A DNA stretch of 64,000 bases, taken from Paracoccaceae bacterium. GTDB lineage: Bacteria > Pseudomonadota > Alphaproteobacteria > Rhodobacterales > Rhodobacteraceae. The position numbers were made by a program, and so were the translations under genes. The DNA is taken from NCBI GenBank assembly GCA_030066905.1, contig JASJAR010000014.1:62001-126000 (forward strand), written 5' to 3'. Of the stretch, positions 15,616 through 25,129 are shown piece by piece (position 1 is the stretch's first letter; each line of letters opens with the position of its first letter). The notes under the pieces were generated by a model that did not search any database, had not been told where the DNA came from, and saw nothing but the letters and a program-made list of their open reading frames with translations.

Positions 15616-16980
15616 ATGTCCATTTCATCGGCTCTCAACGCCGGGGTCTCAGGGCTTGCCGCGAACGCGAGCGCTCTGGCCGCAACCTCCGACAACATCG
15701 CGAATTCCGAGACCAAGGGCTACAAGCGCGTGGAATCGAACTTCAGTTCGCTCGTCATCGAATCCGGTACGGGGACCTATTCCTCGGGCGGGGTGAGCGT
15801 TTCGACCACCCGTGAGATCGACCAGCCGGGCGCGCTGGAATCGACCAACAATGCCACCGACCTTGCCGTCAGGGGCAATGGGTTCATCCCCGTCACCGAT
15901 GAAAGCGCGCTCATCTCGGATACGGGCGATTTCCCCATGAGCCTCACCACCACGGGCTCGTTCAAGACCGACAGCGAAGGGTATCTCGTCGATTCCGCCG
16001 GCAGCGTGCTGCTCGGCTGGCCGGCGGACCCCGACGGGTCGATCCCGACCTTTCCGCGCGACACGTCGGACGGGCTGGAGCCCGTGCAGATCCAGGACAA
16101 CCAGTTTGCCGCCGAGCCGACCACCGAGATCACGCTCGGGGTCAATCTGCCGGCCACCGAGTCGCAGTTCGGCGCGAGCGGCGATTCGCTGTCGCTCTCG
16201 GTGGAGTATTTCGACAACCTCGGCACATCGGAAAACCTCAGCGTCACCTATACGCCCATCGTCCCGACCGCGCCCGGGGCCTCCAACACCTGGGTGATGG
16301 AGCTGAGGGACTCCGCCCAGGGCGATGCCGTGGTCGGAGTCTATGAAATCACCTTCGACGATTCCACCGGCTCCGGCGGCACGATTTCGAACGTCGTTCT
16401 CGCCGACCTCGACGCGGGCGGCCAGGCGGCAATTCTCACCGGCAATGCGGGCACCGGCACCACGATCGGCGGAGGCTATGACGCGGCCACGGGCGAATTC
16501 ACCGTTGATGTGGCGCGCGGGCCGATCGAGATCAATGTCGGCCAGCCGGGCACCGGCACCGTCTCGACCCAGCTTTCGGACAGTTTCGCACCGACGACGA
16601 TTACGAAGGACGGGTTCCCCGTCGGCAACCTCACCTCGATCGAGATCGACGCCAACGGGTTCCTGGCGGCGAATTTCGACACCGGGATCACCCGGACACT
16701 CTACCAGATTCCGCTGGTGGACGTGCCGAACCCCAACGGGCTTACGCCGCAGGACAACCAGACTTTCGCGTTGTCCAATGAGTCGGGCTCGTTCTTCCTC
16801 TGGGATGCCGGCGACGGGCCGACGGGCGACATCATCAGTTTTGCCCTGGAAGGGTCGACGACCGACATCGCGGCCGAACTGACCCAGTTGATCCAGACCC
16901 AGCGGGCCTATTCGTCGAACGCCAAGGTCATCCAGACGGTCGATGAGATGCTCCAGGAAACGACCAACATCAAACGTTAA
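15616..16980 (+). CDS. flgE: Flagellar hook protein FlgE
   Basis: A 454-residue subunit of the hook, the flexible joint between rod and filament, exported by the flagellar type III system. The N-terminal rod-family motif is clear: MSISSALNAGVSGLAANASA then SDNIANSETKGYKR. The central region is Thr/Ser/Gly/Asp-rich, as in hook domains D1-D2. The C-terminus (TQRAYSSNAKVIQTVDEML) forms the other coiled-coil half. It begins the flgE-flgK-flgL-flgI operon under the CtrA-like site upstream. Confidence 0.94.
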   Translation: MSISSALNAGVSGLAANASALAATSDNIANSETKGYKRVESNFSSLVIESGTGTYSSGGVSVSTTREIDQPGALESTNNATDLAVRGNGFIPVTDESALISDTGDFPMSLTTTGSFKTDSEGYLVDSAGSVLLGWPADPDGSIPTFPRDTSDGLEPVQIQDNQFAAEPTTEITLGVNLPATESQFGASGDSLSLSVEYFDNLGTSENLSVTYTPIVPTAPGASNTWVMELRDSAQGDAVVGVYEITFDDSTGSGGTISNVVLADLDAGGQAAILTGNAGTGTTIGGGYDAATGEFTVDVARGPIEINVGQPGTGTVSTQLSDSFAPTTITKDGFPVGNLTSIEIDANGFLAANFDTGITRTLYQIPLVDVPNPNGLTPQDNQTFALSNESGSFFLWDAGDGPTGDIISFALEGSTTDIAAELTQLIQTQRAYSSNAKVIQTVDEMLQETTNIKR

Positions 16981-17003
16981 CCCTTCCCGGCGAAGGTTAG
17001 GTC

Positions 17004-18449
17004 ATGAGCATCTCCGCTGCGATGAACAATGCCGTCTCGGGGCTCAACGCACAGTCCCGGATGGCGGCCACAGTGTCCTCGAACGTGGCCAACGCCACGA
17101 CCGAGGGCTATGGCCGCCAGGAGGTCAACCTGTCGTCGCGCGAAACCGGCGGCGTCAAGGTCGATGGTGTGAGGCGCGATGTCGATGAAACGCTCATCGC
17201 GGACCGCCAGCTCGCCGATGCCGAGGTTGGCTATGACGAAGCGGTCGTCGGTTTCCAAACCGCCACCGAGGAGCTTCTTGGAACGCCCGACGACCCGGCC
17301 TCGCTGACGGGCCGGATCAACACGTTCGAAGCCGCCGTGATCGAGGCCTCGGCGGCGCCCGACAGCGAAGCCCGGCTGGAAGGCGTTTATGACGCAGCCG
17401 TCGATGTGGCGACGGGCTTCGAAGAGGCCTCCGACGGCCTTCAGGAACTTCGGATGGAGGCCGACGAGGCCATCGCGGCCGACGTCCAACGCCTCAACGA
17501 CGGGGTGCAGAACGTCGCCGCCCTTAATGCCGACATCCTGCGCGCCGAAGCAGCCGGGCGCGATGCCTCGGCCCTGCTCGACCAGCGCCAGAGGGCCGTC
17601 GACGACATTGCCGGGATCGTGCCGCTGAAGACACTTCCCCAGGAGAACGGTACCGTCAAACTGATGACGACGACCGGGGCGATGCTGCTCGATATCACTC
17701 CCGTCGAGATCGGTTTCGAGCCGGTCGGTGTGATCACGCCCGACATGACGATTGAGTCCGGCGCCCTGTCGGGGCTCACGATCAACGGCGTCGCCGTGTC
17801 CACCTCAGGCAACGCCGCGCCGCTGGCCGGCGGGTCGCTCGGTGCGGCCTTCGACGTGCGCGACACGCTGGCGCCGCAGGCACAGGCCGAGCTCGATGCC
17901 GTCGCGCGCGACTTCGTCGAGCGGTTTCAGGATCCGGCCGTCGATCCGACCCTCGCGGCCGGCGATCCGGGCCTCTTCACCGATGGCGGCGGGGCCTTCG
18001 ATCCGGCGAACGAAGTCGGGCTTTCTGGCCGGATCGAGGTTAACGCGCGCGTCGATCCCGATCAGGGCGGGTCGATATCGCGGCTGCGCGACGGGCTGGG
18101 CGCCGTCACGGAGGGCCCCGTCGGGGACAACGCGATCCTCGTCAATCTCGGCGATGCGCTCCGCGATCAGCGGGTGCCGGCCTCCGGCACGGTGTCGTCG
18201 GGGGCGCGGTCGGCCTCGGGGCTGGCGGGGGACCTTCTGTCGATGGTTTCGGTCGACAGGCAATCGGCCGAGCAGCGGCTCAGTTTTTCGAGTGCATCCC
18301 AGGAGAGCCTGCAATCGGCGGAACTGGCCAATGGTGTCGATACCGATCAGGAGATGCAGAGGCTGCTTCTCATAGAACAGGCCTATTCGGCGAACGCGCA
18401 GGTCCTCTCGACGATCGAGGAAATGATCGACGCGATCCTGCGGATTTGA
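17004..18449 (+). CDS. flgK: Hook-filament junction protein FlgK (HAP1)
   Basis: A 481-residue protein forming the first ring of the junction between hook and filament. N-terminal signature MSISAAMNNAVSGLNAQSRM and VSSNVANATTEGYGRQEV. C-terminal coiled coil EQAYSANAQVLSTIEEMIDAILRI. The length is typical for alphaproteobacteria. The gene is 23 bases after flgE and 13 before flgL, consistent with one operon. Its export chaperone is probably the FlgN-like protein encoded at 45.1-45.4 kb. Confidence 0.93.
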   Translation: MSISAAMNNAVSGLNAQSRMAATVSSNVANATTEGYGRQEVNLSSRETGGVKVDGVRRDVDETLIADRQLADAEVGYDEAVVGFQTATEELLGTPDDPASLTGRINTFEAAVIEASAAPDSEARLEGVYDAAVDVATGFEEASDGLQELRMEADEAIAADVQRLNDGVQNVAALNADILRAEAAGRDASALLDQRQRAVDDIAGIVPLKTLPQENGTVKLMTTTGAMLLDITPVEIGFEPVGVITPDMTIESGALSGLTINGVAVSTSGNAAPLAGGSLGAAFDVRDTLAPQAQAELDAVARDFVERFQDPAVDPTLAAGDPGLFTDGGGAFDPANEVGLSGRIEVNARVDPDQGGSISRLRDGLGAVTEGPVGDNAILVNLGDALRDQRVPASGTVSSGARSASGLAGDLLSMVSVDRQSAEQRLSFSSASQESLQSAELANGVDTDQEMQRLLLIEQAYSANAQVLSTIEEMIDAILRI

Positions 18450-18462
18450 GGAAGAGGGCAAA

Positions 18463-19467
18463 ATGAGCATTCAAGGCGTCGGCGATCTCGGCCAGTCCTA
18501 CCAGCTTCGGCGCGACAATGCCCGGTTGATGGAAAGCTTCCAGACCCTGTCCGACGAGCTTTCCAGCGGCAAGCGCTCCGATCTCGGGCGCGGGGTTTCG
18601 GGCGATTTCGGACCGCTCATCGGCATTGAGCGCGGGTTACAGGCGGTCGATGCCTACCAGACATCGGCCACCGAAACCGGCATGCTGGCCGAAGCGGCCC
18701 AGGCGGCACTCGAGTTCGTCAGCGGTACGGCGACCGACATCTCCTCGTCGCTTCTGCTTGCGAACGAGGATTTCGACCCGACGCTGGTCGATGCCGGGGC
18801 GCGGTCCGCCGCCCGGGGGTTCGAAGATGCGGTGAGTGCGCTCAGCGTCCGCGTGGGAGACCGCTCGGTGTTTTCTGGTGTCGCGACCGACACCGCTCCC
18901 CTCGCCGATACCGAAACCATGCTCAGCGAGCTTGATGCGCTCATCGCCGGAGAGACGACCGCGGCGGGGGTCGAGGCCGTGGTCGCGGCCTGGTTCGGCC
19001 CCGGCGGCGGGTATGAGACGACGGGGTATCTCGGCGACACCATGCCGATGTCGGACGTCCCCATCTCCGAGGACGAAAAGGTCACGCTCGAAGTGACGGC
19101 GGCCGATCAGGGCATTCGCGACACCCTGGCTGGCCTTGCCATGGGCGCCCTTCTCGACCGTGGATTGTTCGCCGGCGACACCGATGCGCGCGGAGAGATG
19201 GCCGGCATCGCGGGGAACCGGCTCCTCGAGGCCAACTACGACCTGACCGACACCAGGGCGAAGGTGGGCAGCGCCGAGGAGCGGATCGAAAGCGCCAAGA
19301 CCCGCAATGCCGCCGAGGAAGACGCCCTCGAGCTTGCCCGCAACGAGATTGTCGCCATCGACGAATACGAGGCGGCCCAGAGCCTCCAGGAAATCGAAAC
19401 CCAGTTGGAGACGCTCTACACGCTGACGTCGCGGCTCTCCCGGCTCAACCTGACGGCCTTTCTGTGA
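18463..19467 (+). CDS. flgL: Hook-filament junction protein FlgL (HAP3)
   Basis: A 334-residue flagellin-related junction protein. Its N-terminal helix (RRDNARLMESFQTLSDELSS) and C-terminal helix (SLQEIETQLETLYTLTSRLSRLNL) match the D0/D1 pair of FlgL. The central part is Ala/Asp/Thr-rich. It follows flgK closely, and its TGA stop overlaps the GTG start of flgI by four bases (GTGA), suggesting translational coupling. Confidence 0.9.
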   Translation: MSIQGVGDLGQSYQLRRDNARLMESFQTLSDELSSGKRSDLGRGVSGDFGPLIGIERGLQAVDAYQTSATETGMLAEAAQAALEFVSGTATDISSSLLLANEDFDPTLVDAGARSAARGFEDAVSALSVRVGDRSVFSGVATDTAPLADTETMLSELDALIAGETTAAGVEAVVAAWFGPGGGYETTGYLGDTMPMSDVPISEDEKVTLEVTAADQGIRDTLAGLAMGALLDRGLFAGDTDARGEMAGIAGNRLLEANYDLTDTRAKVGSAEERIESAKTRNAAEEDALELARNEIVAIDEYEAAQSLQEIETQLETLYTLTSRLSRLNLTAFL

Positions 19468-20564
19468 TCCGCGCGCTTCTATTTGCGGTTGTGCTCACCG
19501 CGCTTGCCGGGGCGGCCGCCGCCCAGATCCGGATCAAGGATCTCGTCGAGTTCGACGGCGTGCGCGGGAACGATCTTGTCGGTTACGGCCTCGTCGTGGG
19601 GCTCAACGGAACCGGAGACGGGCTGCGCAATGCGCCGTTCACCGAAGAGATCATGTCGAACATTCTCGAGCGGCTCGGCGTTAACGTCACCGGAGAACAG
19701 TTCCGGCCCCGAAACGTGGCCGCCGTCTTCGTCACCGCGACGCTGCCGCCCTTTGCCCGTGCCGGAAGCCGGATCGACGTCACGGTTTCGGCCATCGGGG
19801 ATGCCTCGAGCCTGCTCGGCGGAACGCTTGTGATGACGCCGCTCAATGCGGCCGACGGGCTGATCTATGCCGTCGCCCAGGGCCCGATCGTCGCGGGCGG
19901 GGTGGCGGCCGAGGGCGATGGCGCCCGGGTCGTCGAGGGGGTGCCGACGGCGGGAAGCGTGCCGGGCGGGGCGCGGATCGAACGGGAGATCGATTTCCAG
20001 CTCGCCGAATTGTCGACGATCCGGCTCGCGCTGAGATCGCCGGACTTTACCACGGCCGGCCGGATCGAGGCGGCGATCAACCAGGCCGTCGGCCGTCCCG
20101 TCGCGCTGATGCTCGATTCGGGCACCGTGGCGCTCGATGTGGCGGCGACCGGCGCAGTGTCGCCGGCCCATGCCATCGGCTTTATCGAAAACATCCCCGT
20201 GCAGCCGGAAATCCGGGCCCGCGTCGTCGTCGATCAGCGATCGGGCACCATCGTGATGGGCCGCGACGTGCGGATTTCCCGGGTGGCCGTCGCGCAGGGC
20301 AGCCTGACGCTCCGGGTCGAGGAAGAACCGGTTGTCGTGCAGCCCAACCCGTTCGCCGAGGGGGAGACCATTGTCGTTCCCAGAACGCGCGCGGCCATCG
20401 ACGAAGAGAGCGGGCGGGGCCTTGCCGAAGTCCCTGGCGGAACGTCGCTGTCGGAGGTTGTGGCGGGCCTCAACGCGCTGGGCGTTGCGCCGCGGGACAT
20501 GATCGACATCCTGACTGCGATCAAGGCGGCGGGCGCGCTGCACGCCGAGTTTGTCCTGCGATAG
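19464..20564 (+). CDS. flgI: Flagellar P-ring protein FlgI
   Basis: A 366-residue periplasmic protein that assembles the P ring around the rod in the peptidoglycan layer. A Sec signal peptide (about 1-20, ending AAAAQ) is followed by the highly conserved start RIKDLVEFDGVRGNDLVGYG and LNGTGDGLRN. The family C-terminal motif is VPGGTSLSEVVAGLNALGVAPRDMIDILTAIKAAGALHAE. The start is a GTG overlapping the flgL stop. It is the last gene of this plus-strand operon. Confidence 0.96.
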   Translation: MIRALLFAVVLTALAGAAAAQIRIKDLVEFDGVRGNDLVGYGLVVGLNGTGDGLRNAPFTEEIMSNILERLGVNVTGEQFRPRNVAAVFVTATLPPFARAGSRIDVTVSAIGDASSLLGGTLVMTPLNAADGLIYAVAQGPIVAGGVAAEGDGARVVEGVPTAGSVPGGARIEREIDFQLAELSTIRLALRSPDFTTAGRIEAAINQAVGRPVALMLDSGTVALDVAATGAVSPAHAIGFIENIPVQPEIRARVVVDQRSGTIVMGRDVRISRVAVAQGSLTLRVEEEPVVVQPNPFAEGETIVVPRTRAAIDEESGRGLAEVPGGTSLSEVVAGLNALGVAPRDMIDILTAIKAAGALHAEFVLR

Positions 20565-20763
20565 GCGCGACCGCTGCCGAGCCGAGCGCCCCCGGCCTTT
20601 GCTTTCCGCACCACGAAACCGGCGCACACTGATGTCGGTCGCCGCGTACCCCACCTCAAAGCCGTTCTCGCGCGAACGAACGGGCGGGCCGGCGGAGCGC
20701 TGCCGGCCTCGAAGGACAAAGCGGCGACCGGCACCGCTGGCGGCTGTCGGCCGACGCGACGGA

Positions 20764-20852
20764 TGCGCCGACTGGCGCCAGGACCGGGGAGGCTCTCCAC
20801 GACGGTTGCGCCCACTGGCGCAGGCACCGGGGGGAAGCTCTCCGCCGCCGGT
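20764..20852. repeat. Imperfect tandem duplication, 43-46 bases
   Basis: Two adjacent units, 20764-20806 and 20807-20852, both start TGCGCC, carry ACTGGCG and GGACCGGGG or GCACCGGGG, then CTCTCC, and end CGGT. They differ by scattered substitutions and small insertions. Confidence 0.6.
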
Positions 20853-21133
20853 GGCCGGCTCCGGGCTCGTGGTGGGCGATCCTGCCGGTTGCCCGAGGGT
20901 GGCTCCGTCCGTCACTGACGGGGCAACGAAGCACGGCACGCGGTGATTTGGTGGGGGGCGAACCGGTCCGCGCCGAGCGCGCGCCTTCGGTCGGATCGCC
21001 GGAGCTTCGCCGGCTGTCGCCGACATCCGCTCCATCTGGGCGCATCCCCTGGACGGCGCGGTTGCGTGTCGATCGGGACATCGCCCACACGCCGGCGAGC
21101 GGGTCGTCTATCGTCCCCGCGACCGCGGTCCGC

Positions 21134-21232
<99 letters not shown>

Positions 21233-21302
21233 GAGTGGCGGCGCCTCTCGGCCAAAGGCAACGCCCCTGCCCGGCTTTTGCGGTTCGGGCAGCTTCCCCG
21301 GG

Positions 21303-22025
21303 TCAGAAATAGCTTCGAACGAGGGCGGCCGAAACGAGGCTCCAGCCGTCGGCGACCACAAAGAACGCCAGTTTGAACGGCAGAGCGACGATTGCGGGCG
21401 GCACCATCATCATACCCATCGACATCAGCACCGCCGCCACGACGAGATCGATGATCAGGAACGGCATGAAGATCAGAAAACCGATCTGGAACGCCCGCTC
21501 GATCTCACTCAATAGAAACGACGGCACGAGCACCGACAACGGGGCATCGCGACTGAACGCGGCGGGGTCGGGGCGGAGATCGGCCAGGGTGGCAAAGGTG
21601 TCGGGGTCGATACGGTTCGCCATGAAGCCGCGAAACGGCTCCATCGCCAGCGCGAAAGCATCCTCCACACCGATCTCGCCCGCCGCGAGGGGCTGGAGCC
21701 CCAGCGCCCAGGCTTCGGTGAACACGGGCTCCATCACGAAATAGGTCAGGAACAACGCGAGGCTGACGATCAACATGTTCGGCGGCGATTGCTGGAGGCC
21801 GAGCCCCTGGCGGAGGATCGACAACACGGTGACGATGAAGGGAAAGCATGTGATCATGACCGCGAGCCCCGGAACGAGGCTGAGGATCGTGACCAGAAGA
21901 AAGAGCTGGATGACCCGGGTGCTCAGACCATCGTCGTCGCCGAGCGAAATCGAGATGTCCTGGGCGACGGCCGGGCCCGCCGCCAGGAGCAGGCAGGCGG
22001 CGGCGATGAAGGCAAGGCGGTGCAC
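21303..22025 (-). CDS. fliP: Flagellar export gate protein FliP
   Basis: A 240-residue core protein of the flagellar type III export gate in the inner membrane. A cleavable signal peptide (about 1-21, ending AVAQ) is followed by the conserved LVTILSLVPGLAVMITCFPF and QSPPNMLIVSLALFLTYFVM segments, then FMPFLIIDLVVAAVLMSMGMMMVPP and LPFKLAFFVVADGW. Four membrane helices are expected. The start is a GTG 3 bases after the fliN stop. It ends the fliF-fliH-fliN-fliP operon. Its partners fliQ and fliR are in other operons of the cluster. Confidence 0.96.
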   Translation of the reverse strand: MHRLAFIAAACLLLAAGPAVAQDISISLGDDDGLSTRVIQLFLLVTILSLVPGLAVMITCFPFIVTVLSILRQGLGLQQSPPNMLIVSLALFLTYFVMEPVFTEAWALGLQPLAAGEIGVEDAFALAMEPFRGFMANRIDPDTFATLADLRPDPAAFSRDAPLSVLVPSFLLSEIERAFQIGFLIFMPFLIIDLVVAAVLMSMGMMMVPPAIVALPFKLAFFVVADGWSLVSAALVRSYF

Positions 22026-22028
22026 CGG

Positions 22029-22319
22029 CTACCCGGTCCGGTCCTGCGGCAGGACCTCGGTGATTCGCACCACGAGGCCGGCGCCGTCGTCATCGGCTTC
22101 CTGCAACTCCCCGCGCGCGATCAGTCGGTCGCCGGCATAGAGCTCGACGGGGTCGTCGACCGAGCGATCGAGCGGCAGAACGGCATCGCTTTTGAGCGCC
22201 AGCAATTCGCGGACGGTGGGGCGGGCCTGGCCCACCGACACCGTGATCTCGATCGGAACCTCGGCGAACGGGTTCTCGTCGGACATCTCGGGGGAGATCT
22301 CAGGCGCTGCGTCGGTCAT
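22029..22319 (-). CDS. fliN: Flagellar motor switch protein FliN
   Basis: A 96-residue C-ring protein of the SpoA fold (FliN/MopA). It contains VPIEITVSVGQARPTVREL, LALKSDAVLPLDRSVDDPVELYAGDRLIARGEL and a final VVRITEVL, the hallmarks of FliN. The frame is open 47 codons further upstream into fliH, but the ATG at 22319 gives the normal FliN start and a 20-base overlap with fliH. It should sit with FliM at the base of the rotor, yet no fliM is found in the window. Confidence 0.9.
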   Translation of the reverse strand: MTDAAPEISPEMSDENPFAEVPIEITVSVGQARPTVRELLALKSDAVLPLDRSVDDPVELYAGDRLIARGELQEADDDGAGLVVRITEVLPQDRTG

Positions 22320-22908
22320 CCAATGTCCTTTCCGTGGCCGCCCCCATCGCGCGGATCGCCTCGCGAACCCGCAGCAGCGGTTCGGCAAGATCGACCCGAC
22401 GCTCCTCGGCACCAAGCTTGAGATAGGCCTGTCCGTCGGCGAGCGACGGCTCGTCCACAATCTGGACGGGCAGCGTCGTCTCGGCGGTCAGAAACCCCCG
22501 CAACCGGTCCCCCTCCCCCGGCGACACCCGGATCAGGACCGGTGCGCCGGCCGCCTCGTCGGCCAGATCTCCAAGCGCTTCGAGAATGACCGGACCGATG
22601 GCCTCCGACATCACCGCTGGCAGGAATGTCTCCGACAACTCCGTGAGCAGCCCCTCAAAGGATTTCAGAACATGAGCCCGCGCCTCTTCGTAGGTGAACC
22701 CGAGGTCGCGCAGGTTGCGCGCGAACTCGGCGCCGATACGGTCACCGTCTTCCCTGGTCTTTCTGATCGCATCGTCCCAGGCGGTCTTGTACCCCTCGTC
22801 GTAGCCCTGCAACCGTGCGGCTTCGACGGCCTCAGGGGCGACGGCGGGCGCATTCGAAGCCTGCGGCGCGGCCAGATCGAAGTTCTCGAGCATCACGCGG
22901 CGCGTCAC
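22300..22908 (-). CDS. fliH: FliH-like regulator of the export ATPase
   Basis: A 202-residue soluble protein placed where fliH lies in related clusters. The N-terminal part is variable. The middle has the small-residue-spaced helix AARLQGYDEGYKTAWDDAI, and the C-terminal half (about 90-190) resembles the FliH/YscL domain. FliH holds the ATPase FliI at the export gate. The GTG start overlaps the fliF stop (GTGA) and follows a GAGG site. An ATG five codons later is possible but has no such site. Sequence similarity is weak by eye, and the call rests partly on context. Confidence 0.7.
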   Translation of the reverse strand: MTRRVMLENFDLAAPQASNAPAVAPEAVEAARLQGYDEGYKTAWDDAIRKTREDGDRIGAEFARNLRDLGFTYEEARAHVLKSFEGLLTELSETFLPAVMSEAIGPVILEALGDLADEAAGAPVLIRVSPGEGDRLRGFLTAETTLPVQIVDEPSLADGQAYLKLGAEERRVDLAEPLLRVREAIRAMGAATERTLDDRRSA

Positions 22909-24518
22909 CTGGTCACCTCACGCGGCTCCTCGACCCAGTTTCTGAGGATTTCGGCCGACTCGGCCTCGCGATCTGAAATCATCTGTTTCAGCCGGTCGAC
23001 GACACCGCTCCCGGCAGGGGCGATATCGGGCAGGTTGGCAAGATCGGGCAGGTCGGGCAGATCTGGTAGTCCGCCCCCGGTCTGAATCTCGCCGTCAAGG
23101 GCCGGCATAGGCGCCGGATCGGGCCCCGGCGGCGGCGGGGCGAGTTCGGCAACCGGCCGCACCGGCCCAGCGGCGCCGGAGGCGAGGATCGGTCGGACGA
23201 CGAAGAGCCCCAGAACCAAGGCCACAAGCGCCAGAACACCCATCTGGATAAGCGACATCACGTCGAGCGCCAGACGGTCGATCAGCCCCACCGGTGGCGG
23301 CGACCCCTCGGGCACGATCTGTTCGAATTCGAGGGAGTGGATTGTGATCTCGTCGCCCCGCGCAGCATCGAACCCCACTGCCGAGGCCACGAGGCTGCGC
23401 AACGCATCGAGTTCGGTATCGGGCCGCGCGGCCCATGTGCTCGACCCGTCCGCCGCGAGCTCCCGAACCCCGTCGACGAGCACGGCGACGGTGACCCTTT
23501 TGGTCGCCCCTGGTTCGCGAATCACCTCCCGCTGGGTTTCGGAGATCTCGAAATTGGTGAGTTCCCGGGTTTCGGAATTGCTGCTCGATGCCGCACCGCC
23601 TCCCGAACCGACATCGCCGTCGGGGAGGTTCGAAGCCACCGTGACCGCGCCTGCGCGGGTGTCGTTGGAGCGGGTGGTTGTCTCGACCGTCTCGGTCGAA
23701 ATCGCCACACGGCTGTCGGGGTCGATGACCCGCTCAACGATCTGTTCGCTTTCGAGCTCCGTTTCCAGGCTCACCTCGACAACGGCGTTACCGTAGCCGA
23801 CCCGCGCCTCGAGCAGCCGCTCAACCCGTTTCTTCAGCGTTTCCGCCCGGTCTTCCCCGCTGACGCCCGAGCGCTCGCCCGCGTCGTCGGAGGCCACAAG
23901 CCCCCCCTCGGCATCGATCACCGTGACGTTTTCGGGCGCAAGACCGGTCACCGCGGAGGCCACCAGGAACCGCAACGCCTTGGCGTGGGCCATCGACAAC
24001 CCGCCGCCGGCCGCCGTCACCGTGACCGACGCGGAGGCCGGCTGGTCGCGCTGAAACGGGCGTGAGGCGGGGTTGGCGATGTGGACCCGGGCGCTGCGCA
24101 CATGGGGGCTTGCCGTGATCGTCCGGGCAAGCTCGCCCTCCTTGGCCCGCCAATAGGCAGCGTCGAACATCTGCGCGGTGGTGCCGAACCCGGTGAGATT
24201 GTCGAGAAGCTCGTACCCCTGAGATCCTCCGGACGGTAGCCCGTCGCCCGCAAGGGTCATGCGCAGCGCGTCCCTCCGGGCGGCTTCGACGTAAAGCGCA
24301 TTCCCGCGCACATCGAACGCCGCTCCCTGCGCTTCGAGCGCGGCGACGACATCCGCCGCCGCCTGCGGTTCGAGCCCGGCATAGAGCAGCGCCATGGACG
24401 GCTGGCTTGCGAGCCGTCCAAGGGTGAGGACGGTGGCGAAGACGGCGACGGTGGCCAGCACCACGACCACACGGCGCCCGACACTCAGGGCAGACCAGAC
24501 CGACAGAACTTGATCCAC
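22905..24518 (-). CDS. fliF: Flagellar MS-ring protein FliF
   Basis: A 537-residue inner-membrane protein that forms the MS ring, the platform of the basal body and export gate. N-terminal membrane helix about 16-35 (VVVVLATVAVFATVLTLGRL). The ring-building motifs follow (ALYAGLEPQAAADVVAALEA, ARVHIANP, VTGLAPENVTVIDAEGGL). A second helix at about 435-460 (SLIQMGVLALVALVLGLFVVRPIL) precedes the cytoplasmic tail that normally binds FliG. Start ATG at 24518 diverges from fliL across a CtrA-type site. First gene of the fliF-fliH-fliN-fliP operon. Confidence 0.95.
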   Translation of the reverse strand: MDQVLSVWSALSVGRRVVVVLATVAVFATVLTLGRLASQPSMALLYAGLEPQAAADVVAALEAQGAAFDVRGNALYVEAARRDALRMTLAGDGLPSGGSQGYELLDNLTGFGTTAQMFDAAYWRAKEGELARTITASPHVRSARVHIANPASRPFQRDQPASASVTVTAAGGGLSMAHAKALRFLVASAVTGLAPENVTVIDAEGGLVASDDAGERSGVSGEDRAETLKKRVERLLEARVGYGNAVVEVSLETELESEQIVERVIDPDSRVAISTETVETTTRSNDTRAGAVTVASNLPDGDVGSGGGAASSSNSETRELTNFEISETQREVIREPGATKRVTVAVLVDGVRELAADGSSTWAARPDTELDALRSLVASAVGFDAARGDEITIHSLEFEQIVPEGSPPPVGLIDRLALDVMSLIQMGVLALVALVLGLFVVRPILASGAAGPVRPVAELAPPPPGPDPAPMPALDGEIQTGGGLPDLPDLPDLANLPDIAPAGSGVVDRLKQMISDREAESAEILRNWVEEPREVTR

Positions 24519-24578
24519 GATGCGTCTCCGATTTCCCCCGGCCTTCTGACCGGCATGACCCCTCTAAGCCGGCCTCGC

Positions 24579-24593
24579 TTAACAATCGGTTAG
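24579..24593. promoter_or_regulatory. CtrA-type site between fliF and fliL
   Basis: TTAA-CAATCGG-TTAG matches the CtrA consensus with one mismatch and exact 7-base spacing. It lies 60 bases from the fliF start and 48 from the fliL start, so it can serve both diverging operons. Confidence 0.6.
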
Positions 24594-24640
24594 TCACGAC
24601 GCGGCTATAGCGGGGCGAGCAGAAGCGAAACGGAGCGACG

Positions 24641-25126
24641 ATGAGCGACGCGGCGAGCGATCCGGCGAACCCGGCGGAGGACGGAAAGAAGGGCGGCGGG
24701 GCGAAGTCCCTCGTTGTCGGCCTCGTCCTCGGCCTTGCCGGCGCGGCCGGTGGGTACTTCGCCGCGACCTCCGGCCTTCTGCCAGGGGGCGCGGCAGACG
24801 AAGCGCCGGCGCCAAAGGCGCCCGCCGACACCGCCTATGTCGACATCGACCCGATGATCGTCTCGATTGCGCGTCCGGGGGGCATCGCCCAGCTTCGCCT
24901 CAATCTCAGCCTCGAGGTCGACAAGGCGAAGGCCGCCGAGGTTGCCGAGATGATGCCGCGGCTCCTTGACGTGCTGAACAGCTATCTGCGGGCGCTCGAT
25001 ACCGTCGATATCGGGGATGCGTCGACGCTTGTGCGCCTGCGTTCGCAGATGCTCCGGCGCGTTCAGATCGTCGTCGGGGGCGATACGGTGAAAGACATTC
25101 TGATCCAGGAATTCGTGGTGAACTGA
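24641..25126 (+). CDS. fliL: Flagellar basal-body protein FliL
   Basis: A 161-residue inner-membrane protein that surrounds and supports the stator. A short cytoplasmic segment is followed by one membrane helix (about 22-46, AKSLVVGLVLGLAGAAGGYF). The periplasmic FliL domain follows with AYVDIDPMIVSI, LRLNLSLEVDK, LLDVLNSYLRAL and the C-terminal VKDILIQEFVVN. It starts the operon with the two small motor proteins. It is the classical FliL of the window; a second, shorter relative is at 35.0 kb. Confidence 0.93.
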   Translation: MSDAASDPANPAEDGKKGGGAKSLVVGLVLGLAGAAGGYFAATSGLLPGGAADEAPAPKAPADTAYVDIDPMIVSIARPGGIAQLRLNLSLEVDKAKAAEVAEMMPRLLDVLNSYLRALDTVDIGDASTLVRLRSQMLRRVQIVVGGDTVKDILIQEFVVN

Positions 25127-25129
25127 GCG

